NCBI GenBank assembly: GCA_902624095.1
Contig: CACNWB010000002.1
Coordinates: 56,153 to 120,152 of the forward strand
Length of the DNA stretch: 64,000 nt
Reading direction: 5' to 3'
DNA from: an uncultured PS1 clade bacterium
GTDB taxonomy: Bacteria; Pseudomonadota; Alphaproteobacteria; RS24
The notes below the pieces were generated by a model. That model searched no databases, was not told the origin of the DNA, and worked only from the letters and a program-made list of their open reading frames with translations. The translations under genes and the position numbers were made by a program. Shown one piece after another: positions 57,169 to 64,000 of the stretch. Position 1 is the first letter of the stretch. Each line of letters opens with the position of its first letter.

Positions 57169-57969
57169 TTGAAATCAATCGAAGGGCGAGTAGCAATTGT
57201 GACTGGCGCTGCTAGGGGAATAGGCCTGGCAACGGCTAAAAAGTTAAGTGACGCCGGTGCGAGAGTTGTCATTAATGATCTAGATGAAGCCGAGGCAATC
57301 AGTGCTGGGGAACAAATCAAAGGCGCAGAAGTCTTTTGTGCGGATCTAACTGAGCGGGATAGTGGCGATAGACTAGTAGATTTTGCTGTAGATCGTTTGG
57401 GAGGGATCGATATTTTGGTAAATAATGCCGGATATATCTGGCACAGCGCTATTCACAACATGACAGATGACCAGTGGGACGCAATGTTGGATATTCATGT
57501 AAGTGCTCAATTCCGAATTTTACGCGCCTATGGCAAGTGGTTGAGAGCTAATGCGGATAGAAATTCGCATTTCAGAAAGGTTGTAAATATTTCTTCCACA
57601 ATGGGTTTGCATGGCGGAGCAACCCAGTTGGCTTATTCGGCTGGCAAGGCGGCAGTGGTGGGGCTCACTAAAACCCTGGCAAAAGAATGGGGAAGGTTTA
57701 ATGTAACCGTTAATGCCGTTGCTTTTGGTGCTATAGAAACAAGGCTCACTAGCCCGTACGAAACTGAGCCAAACATCGCTATTGTGAAAGGTGAAGAACG
57801 TAAAGTGGGCCTGAGCCTTCAGCAAATTGAAGAGAATAAAAATGCGTCTCCGCTTGGAAAAATAGGTAGTCCCGAGGACGCTGCAAACGCAATTTACCTA
57901 ATGTGCATTCCGGAGTCTGATTGGATTACTGGGGAGGTGCTACTCGCTAGCGGCGGAGTGCGGTCTTAG
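57169..57969 (+). CDS. SDR-family oxidoreductase
   Basis: VTGAARGIGLATAK, NNAG, S...YSAGKAAVVGLTK; TTG start. Confidence 0.9.
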   Translation: MKSIEGRVAIVTGAARGIGLATAKKLSDAGARVVINDLDEAEAISAGEQIKGAEVFCADLTERDSGDRLVDFAVDRLGGIDILVNNAGYIWHSAIHNMTDDQWDAMLDIHVSAQFRILRAYGKWLRANADRNSHFRKVVNISSTMGLHGGATQLAYSAGKAAVVGLTKTLAKEWGRFNVTVNAVAFGAIETRLTSPYETEPNIAIVKGEERKVGLSLQQIEENKNASPLGKIGSPEDAANAIYLMCIPESDWITGEVLLASGGVRS

Positions 57970-59057
57970 TTCGAATCCATTTCAAAAATATTTATTTGAG
58001 TTTTTCCGTCTTGTACTGAAACATTCGCAAATTCTGCGTTCGCACCACGCCGTCCAAACAAAGAGTTCCCGATAAACCAAACACCAACGATTTTTTTAGG
58101 CATTTCACCACCCACAGAAGTGGAGTAATCGGTATAAATATTTCTCTTATGCTGGTGCCATTCACCAAGTCCATCTTGTCCACTTTGTACAACTATGTGG
58201 GTCTCTACCTTATCCCATCCGGCTAGAGGGCATCTGTAAAATGTTTCTGGAGCCAACGAGTGGCTCCAATACCAGGTGATGTCCTGCCCATTATCAAATT
58301 CAATTGCGATGCTCATATAATCGTGCGTTGGCAAAGTGGTCTCGGGGGCAATGGCAGGAAGCTTTCTGTAAAGCCACGAAAAATCTATCTCAGTCGTTTT
58401 TGTTAGAGGAATATCGAGTTCCTTTTTAATAATGCCACCGTCGTCGTTTGTTTTTACAAATACACCTGGGCCTCTGGACGTTTGTTTGCTTCCGAAAATA
58501 TTGCTCGCGCCTAGGTACCAAAGATGATCGAACCCTGCCGGCAGAGACTTTACGAGCTCAGAATTTCTTTCGGCCTTTGCGAGACTTTGCGCAAATGCCG
58601 TCTTGTCCAGCTGGCCCTCATTTAATTTGGCGGCAGAAATTTTGAAATCTAAATCAGTCTTAGGCATCATTTCATATGAAGAATTTAGCTTTCCTTTTTG
58701 GTTGCCTAAAACAACATTTGGCGGATTAAGAAATGCTACGTGGAGAAGGCCGTCATCATTAGCAATAATGATTTCATCGTTGAACGTTAACTGAAATACC
58801 TCTCCGTTATCGCCAAACCTCACCCATATAAGATGGCGAGCCTCCATTGGAGCTTCGAGGCCAATGTCTAATGATCCTTCAGCGGAAACTAGTATTTTGT
58901 CGCCCTTCGCTGCCTCTAGGCCAGTGCTAATCCAGCCTTCGTGGCTGGACTTTAGCTGCACTTTAACATTCGCAAGTGCCCCAGAGAGGCTAAAAATACA
59001 TAGGGCTAGTGCAAGAGAACTATTTATCAGGAAACTTTTTATCGACCCACTTATTGC
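57966..59057 (-). CDS. Secreted uncharacterised protein (possibly DUF3047-like C-terminal half)
   Basis: Signal peptide; C-terminal SIAIEFDNGQDITWYWSHSL...VGVWFIGNSLFGRRGANAEFANVSV. Confidence 0.55.
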   Translation of the reverse strand, partial: AISGSIKSFLINSSLALALCIFSLSGALANVKVQLKSSHEGWISTGLEAAKGDKILVSAEGSLDIGLEAPMEARHLIWVRFGDNGEVFQLTFNDEIIIANDDGLLHVAFLNPPNVVLGNQKGKLNSSYEMMPKTDLDFKISAAKLNEGQLDKTAFAQSLAKAERNSELVKSLPAGFDHLWYLGASNIFGSKQTSRGPGVFVKTNDDGGIIKKELDIPLTKTTEIDFSWLYRKLPAIAPETTLPTHDYMSIAIEFDNGQDITWYWSHSLAPETFYRCPLAGWDKVETHIVVQSGQDGLGEWHQHKRNIYTDYSTSVGGEMPKKIVGVWFIGNSLFGRRGANAEFANVSVQDGKTQINIFEMDSN

Positions 59058-59161
59058 TGAACAAAACATAACTACGACCTCCAAAATGCACTTTGTCTAA
59101 TATACCTACAACCGGGTGGATTAAGCCGCGACATTTTGAACGAGATGACAGACAAGAAATT

Positions 59162-59938
59162 CTATTTTCTCGAAACGAGTAACTGCCATATTTTTTGGAC
59201 CAACTGTGATGATAAAAATGGCAACGAAGCTCGGTATATTATGCCTGGTGTAATTTCCATTCTGCCTGCTTTGGATGCTTTTTCGGCGGACATAACTATG
59301 AAACCGGGTTCGGACCACAATATTCCTGGTACTTTTTTCTGCAGATGATCCAGGCCGGCCCGTCTGTGGATATCAGTTCTTACATATCCTGGATGTACAG
59401 TTGTCACACACACGTTGAACTTTTTGGTTTCTAAATAGGCGCTTCTTCCATACGCACTTATCGACGATTTTGCGGCTGCGTAAACGGCAGACTTTGGCAT
59501 GGGCACATATGCTGCAATCGAACTTATAATGACAAACCTGCCTTCTCTATTGGACTTCATTATTGGGAGGACTGCTTCCGCAAGATCAATAACTCCTCCG
59601 CATAGCAAGTAGTAAAGCTTTTCTCTATCTGAGGCGCTTGTATCGCCAATATTTGCGGCCAATGTCTGGCCAGCGTTAGCAATTACAACTTCTGCGACCT
59701 TTGCTGCATGCAAGACCTTTCTCACTCCTTGTTTTGTTGACAAATCAGCGCACAGATATTTGTGATTTCCTTCATGCGGTTTGGGCATTTGTCGAATGGC
59801 TTTTTTTAAAGCATCTTCGTTGCGGCCAATAGCAATGATATTATAACCGTCATGTGCGAGCCGACTGGCATATGCCTTTCCAATGCCGGAGGAGGCACCG
59901 GTTATCAACGCATATCGGTTTGAATTTTTGTTTTCCAT
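59162..59938 (-). CDS. SDR-family oxidoreductase
   Basis: ALITGASSGIGKAYASRLAHDGYNIIAIGRN, ANAGQ, YAAAKSSISAYG. Confidence 0.9.
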   Translation of the reverse strand: MENKNSNRYALITGASSGIGKAYASRLAHDGYNIIAIGRNEDALKKAIRQMPKPHEGNHKYLCADLSTKQGVRKVLHAAKVAEVVIANAGQTLAANIGDTSASDREKLYYLLCGGVIDLAEAVLPIMKSNREGRFVIISSIAAYVPMPKSAVYAAAKSSISAYGRSAYLETKKFNVCVTTVHPGYVRTDIHRRAGLDHLQKKVPGILWSEPGFIVMSAEKASKAGRMEITPGIIYRASLPFLSSQLVQKIWQLLVSRK

Positions 59939-60043
59939 GGGCAGCCTTTAGAAATCGGGTTTCGGGTGATTCTCCTTACTTTACAGCTTACAAATCTAAA
60001 GGCACACTCACGTTACTAAAACTTTAGCTTTCAGGAGTCTGTC

Positions 60044-60757
60044 ATGATCAGAAATATTATTTGCTCTGCACTATTGGTGTTTATGCCGTTTTCGGCTCTA
60101 GCTCAATCTGTGTGGGTAGACTATTCGTTAGTTTTAAAGCCCGGAACCCAAATTGGAACTGCCAAAGCTGTGTCTGAGTACCTTGGAAGCAACGATAAAT
60201 TTGAGGGACTGGCAATATTCAACGCTGAAGTTATAAATGGTGCTAATCCTCAGACGCACAATCTGGCTATCATTTATGAAGACCAGGAAAGTTGGGATAG
60301 ATCACTTTCAGCGCTGACTGGATCCACTGAGAGAGAAAAATTTCTAAGAACGATGCGCGCAAATGGTGAAGTCATTGGCGAAACTGCTTATCTTCACGTT
60401 GCAGGCTGGGGTCAGCCTGGAAACGAAGGCACGCAGTATATAGGTTTTGCCATGAATGTCTCAAACCCGAAACGATATGTGGAACTATTGGCGGAATATG
60501 CCGACCAGCCAGGCAATGCTACTGAGATTGCCAGCATAGACCTCTACCAAGTTTTAGCTGGCGCGCCCAGTGGCGTAACCCATGTTGTCGTTATTTCTGC
60601 TGAAAAAAGATATCAATTCATGGAGCGTTACAACTCACCAGAGTTTGCAAAGTATCTGCGCAAATTTGCCTCGGTAAGAGAAGTGCTTGGGGTAAATTAT
60701 GCTGACAATATTAGCTTTTCAGGTGGCCTGAGTATAGGAACACTGAGAAAAGAATAA
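60044..60757 (+). CDS. Secreted uncharacterised protein
   Basis: Signal peptide MIRNIICSALLVFMPFSALAQS; consistent ORF. Confidence 0.6.
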   Translation: MIRNIICSALLVFMPFSALAQSVWVDYSLVLKPGTQIGTAKAVSEYLGSNDKFEGLAIFNAEVINGANPQTHNLAIIYEDQESWDRSLSALTGSTEREKFLRTMRANGEVIGETAYLHVAGWGQPGNEGTQYIGFAMNVSNPKRYVELLAEYADQPGNATEIASIDLYQVLAGAPSGVTHVVVISAEKRYQFMERYNSPEFAKYLRKFASVREVLGVNYADNISFSGGLSIGTLRKE

Positions 60758-60879
60758 TTGAATTTTGTGTGCGATAAAATATCGTGAAAAGTACCTTTAT
60801 CTGCTTACAAACATGCCATGATTTTTCCTGACTCATGCAAATGCGGTTTTAATGTCATGGGTGTGAAGGGAAGGGCATT

Positions 60880-61683
60880 ATGGCGTTAATAGACGTGAAT
60901 GGAACACAGATACATTATATTGATGAGGGGCCGCGCGATGCGCCGGCGATTATTTTCAGCAATTCCATGTTTTTTGACGTGACTATGTTCGAAAAACAGG
61001 CCACGGCTTTTGCTGATAATTATCGCATTGTGCGCTATGACCATCGTGGGCAGGGCGGTAGCGCCAAAGAGCCTCGCAACGCATTGGATATGGACACGCT
61101 GACAGACGATACGGCGGCTTTAATCGAAGCACTGGACTTGAAAAAATGCTGCTTTGTCGGCAATTCGATGGGCGGTTTTATCGGCTTGCGTCTGGCGGCG
61201 CGCCGCCCTGACCTGATTGCATCGGCGGTAATTATGGGTTCATCAGCCGATGCCGAGGTGAGCGTAGAAGCCATGGAAGCGGTGACGGAAGCTATTGAGC
61301 AAAACGGCGTCGCACCGGTTGTTGAAGATGTTTTATATTTCATGTTGGGCGACACAACCCTGAACAATCCCGACCGCGCACCCATCCGTGAGCGGGTCGC
61401 AAATATGCTTAAAAGCCGGACCCCTGATTATGCGAATTCTGTTTGGAACATTGCTCACAGAAAATCTGTGACAGACGAGTTGGCAAATATCAGCGTGCCG
61501 GTTCTGGTAGTCGCTGGCGATGAAGACCACACCTATCCGCCGGATCATTCGCAGCGCATAGTCGATGGCATTGCCGACGCAAAATATGAGCTGATGACCC
61601 AAACGGGCCATGTGCATGCCGTGGAACGCCCTGATGCCGTTAACGCCTTATTGAAAACACACCTGGCCGAAACCGGTTTTTAA
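60880..61683 (+). CDS. Alpha/beta hydrolase (3-oxoadipate enol-lactonase-like)
   Basis: GNSMGG nucleophile elbow, YDHRGQGGS, VPVLVVAGDEDHTYPPDHSQ, GHVHAVE. Confidence 0.88.
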   Translation: MALIDVNGTQIHYIDEGPRDAPAIIFSNSMFFDVTMFEKQATAFADNYRIVRYDHRGQGGSAKEPRNALDMDTLTDDTAALIEALDLKKCCFVGNSMGGFIGLRLAARRPDLIASAVIMGSSADAEVSVEAMEAVTEAIEQNGVAPVVEDVLYFMLGDTTLNNPDRAPIRERVANMLKSRTPDYANSVWNIAHRKSVTDELANISVPVLVVAGDEDHTYPPDHSQRIVDGIADAKYELMTQTGHVHAVERPDAVNALLKTHLAETGF

Positions 61684-61695
61684 TGTCGATGGCAC

Positions 61696-62242
61696 ATGAT
61701 TGCTCCTACGTCGCGCCTGAATTATGAACCGATTGCATTGCACCACGTACAGCTTTTTCATCGCCTCAATTCTGACCCGCAGGGAATACGCTATTTTCCG
61801 GCAGTGCTGGGTGCAGCCCCGACCGATGCGTTGATTGCGCGTATTGCCGAGCATCGCGCGCGTCTTGGGTTTGGGCAGGAGGCCGCCTTTTTGTCGGCAA
61901 CAAGCACATTTGCCGGATTTATTGGTTTGTTGTGTGCTGAATTTGACGCGCTGTTCACGCTGGCCGATGAATTTGGTTGGCTTCTGGCGCCTGAATTTTG
62001 GAGATAGGGGCTGACGCCGTAACGAGTGCGGGCTGCCATGACATTGGGTTTTAAGGAACCACGGCTCGGTGATATTGCGTCTCTCACGGCAGGTGTGAAG
62101 GCGCCATACATTCGAATGATGGAAAAAAATCGGTATGCGCCGCTATCTTCAGAATGATTTCAAGCACCCGTCCTTGGCTGATAACGACTGCTTGCGCGCT
62201 TACGTGCTTTATCGCATAAGGGCCCAAGAATTGCTCTCGTAG
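61696..62242 (+). pseudogene. Decayed GNAT (RimJ/RimL-like) acetyltransferase
   Basis: Same-frame readthrough of TAG and TAA gives ...EFWR*GLTP*RVRAAMTLGFKEPRLGDIASLTAGVKAPYIRMMEK; frameshift at an A7 run (gaaaaaaatc) then IGMRRYLQNDFKHPSLADNDCLRAYVLYRI. Confidence 0.82.
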
Positions 62243-62261
62243 GAGCATGGAGGAGCACATA

Positions 62262-62489
62262 ATGACCACGATAGAACGCCTTAAATGGGGCAGCACTTTC
62301 TGTGTTTTGAGCGGCATTTTGCTGACCAATTTGAATATATACCCCCTAAATATTGCGCTGCACGGCACAGGGGCTATTGGCTGGACAGTAGCGGGCTATT
62401 TGGCAAAAGACCGTGCCATTTTGACGAATTTCGGCCTGCAATTGCCGTTGTTCACGCTAGGCATTTCAAAAGTTGCCTTTGGGTTTTAG
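62262..62489 (+). CDS. Small membrane protein
   Basis: GGAGGAGC RBS before ATG 62262; two hydrophobic segments. Confidence 0.55.
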   Translation: MTTIERLKWGSTFCVLSGILLTNLNIYPLNIALHGTGAIGWTVAGYLAKDRAILTNFGLQLPLFTLGISKVAFGF

Positions 62490-62565
62490 TTGATACTGGC
62501 AATAACGTAGCCCGGTTGACACGCGCGCGATCATGGCTAATTTGGCACAACATATCAGGTGAAAC

Positions 62566-63228
62566 ATGACCGAAACTAGGCCTTTTCCGCCCGCCTTGGC
62601 ACAAGCCTATCGGAACTGGAAACAAAACAGTTTTCCTGTGCAAGCGGAGGCGTTCTCAAAACTTGCCCGCGACGGGCAAGCGCCAGATTTCATGGTAATT
62701 TCCTGCTGTGATAGCCGCGTGCTGCCGACAGATATTTTTTGTGCGGGGCCGGGCGATATGTTTGTCCACCGCAACATTGCAAATTTGGTGCCGCCCTATG
62801 CGACGCCGTGCAAAGACAGTTGTAACGATACGCATGGCACATCGGCGGCGCTTGAATATGGCGTGCGTGCACTAAAAGTTTCTCATGTGCTGGTGCTGGG
62901 GCACACGCAATGCGGTGGTGTGCAGGGGTGCCACGATATGTGCAAGTCTGGGAAAACCGGGGTGGAATTTGACCTGCCGCTGGTTGGTGCGTGGCTTGAA
63001 CTGATGCGGCCTGTTTATGACCAGATGGCGGACAAATATGAGACGATTGATCTGGACGAGATGGGGCGGCGCAGTGTGGTTCACTCGCTCAATAATTTGT
63101 TAACATTTTCGTTTATCGCGGAGGAGGTGGCGACCGGCGTCTTATCATTACACGGCGCGTGGCATGATTTCCGAACCGGCACATTGCTAATCTACAATCC
63201 GGATACCGATAGTTTCGAAAAAGCCTGA
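62566..63228 (+). CDS. Beta-class carbonic anhydrase
   Basis: SCCDSRVLPTDIFCAGPGDMFVHRNIANLVPPY...HVLVLGHTQCGGVQGC. Confidence 0.95.
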   Translation: MTETRPFPPALAQAYRNWKQNSFPVQAEAFSKLARDGQAPDFMVISCCDSRVLPTDIFCAGPGDMFVHRNIANLVPPYATPCKDSCNDTHGTSAALEYGVRALKVSHVLVLGHTQCGGVQGCHDMCKSGKTGVEFDLPLVGAWLELMRPVYDQMADKYETIDLDEMGRRSVVHSLNNLLTFSFIAEEVATGVLSLHGAWHDFRTGTLLIYNPDTDSFEKA

Positions 63229-63250
63229 GCCCAGAAAAAAGGGGGGCCCA

Positions 63251-63271
63251 AAAATAGACCTCTGCTATTTT
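63251..63271 (+). terminator. Weak terminator-like hairpin after the carbonic anhydrase
   Basis: AAAATAG-ACCTCTG-CTATTTT followed by CTTATTTTT. Confidence 0.35.
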
Positions 63272-63367
63272 CTTATTTTTACCTTATTAGACGCTGTCGT
63301 GTTCGCGCAGCTTAATCATAGGCCCGTCCAGAGAGGCACAAAAATATGGAAGCAGAACTGGAGGATT

Positions 63368-64000
63368 CTAACGTTCAGATGGCCAAAGCCATGCAGCCCC
63401 GCGCACGCCGCTGGCGTCGCCGTGCATGTTTGGCACAAGGCGAGTATTGATTACATCTGAAAAAATATAATCTGCCCAGAGTTCCGGCACGCGGGTATAA
63501 AGCAAATCAATATTCGAGAGCCCGCCGCCCAGCACAATCACATCAGGATCGACAAGGTTAATCACCGCGCCGAGCGCCCGCGCAAGACGGTCGGCGAGGC
63601 GTTCAATGCTGGCCTTGGCCTCCTGTGTTTCTTGCGCGGCAATCTCAATGGCGGTGCGTTTTTCGCCGGTGGTTTCATAATGGTCGCGGGCAAGCCCGGT
63701 GCCCGAAAGCCAAACTTCGTTGCAGCCACTGCGCCCGCAATAGCATGGTGGTCCGGGCACTTCATCGGCGCGCGGTGCCGCCAGCGGATTATGCCCCCAT
63801 TCCCCGCCAATGCCATTTGTGCCGACCTGCAATTGCCCGCCGATAACCAGGCCACCGCCACAGCCCGTTCCCAAAATAACGCCAAAAACCGCGTGCGCGC
63901 CTGCGCCTGCGCCGTCATGGGCTTCCGACAGAGCAAAGCAATTGGCATCATTGGCAAGGCGCACTTCCCGCCCCAGCCGGTTTTGAATGTCTTCGCGAAA
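63368..64000 (-). CDS. ROK-family sugar kinase (partial, N-terminus beyond window end)
   Basis: GVILGTGCGGGLVIGGQLQVGTNGIGGEWGHNPL and Cys-rich CYCGRSGCNEVWLSG. Confidence 0.92.
   Translation of the reverse strand, partial: FREDIQNRLGREVRLANDANCFALSEAHDGAGAGAHAVFGVILGTGCGGGLVIGGQLQVGTNGIGGEWGHNPLAAPRADEVPGPPCYCGRSGCNEVWLSGTGLARDHYETTGEKRTAIEIAAQETQEAKASIERLADRLARALGAVINLVDPDVIVLGGGLSNIDLLYTRVPELWADYIFSDVINTRLVPNMHGDASGVRGAAWLWPSER

Noticed and set aside
62532-62550. TTTGGCACAACATATCAGG as a sigma54 promoter for carbonic anhydrase
   Set aside because: Good -24 TGGCAC but no GC at the required N10 position.

Overview
The window is dominated by a nearly contiguous flagellar locus of about 55 kb. 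Gene content and order suggest a marine alphaproteobacterium, possibly SAR116-like (inference only). Read order: flhA (-, runs off the left edge); a Vibrio-like envelope-ring block (FlgP-like LPP20 lipoprotein, FlgT-like, LysM) followed by flgA-flgM-flgN-like; an uncharacterised acidic-repeat gene pair (-); flgBCDEFGHIJKL; two large convergent flagellins; fliD (-); fliS; a hypothetical gene; a ClC channel; a second fliS plus fliT-like; two sigma54 activators (FleQ-like and FlgR/FlbD-like); fliEFGHIJKLMNOPQR-flhB; four uncharacterised small genes; PomAB-like stator genes (-); rpoN. After the locus come two small cNMP-binding-like proteins, tRNA-Met(CAU), a metabolic/accessory region (SDRs, secreted proteins, alpha/beta hydrolase), a decayed GNAT acetyltransferase, a beta-carbonic anhydrase and a ROK kinase (runs off the right edge). 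Fifteen GG-N10-GC sigma54 (-24/-12) boxes were found by eye upstream of flagellar or neighbouring uncharacterised genes; two of them are divergent and share one -12 element. The most notable points are the interlocked divergent sigma54 promoter (flgB versus the acidic-repeat gene), uncharacterised genes carrying sigma54 boxes, greatly enlarged axial proteins (FlgE 1378 aa, FlgK 1429 aa, flagellins about 700 aa) with shared insert modules, and the PomAB plus FlgP/FlgT combination. No CRISPR array, transposon or integrase was seen.
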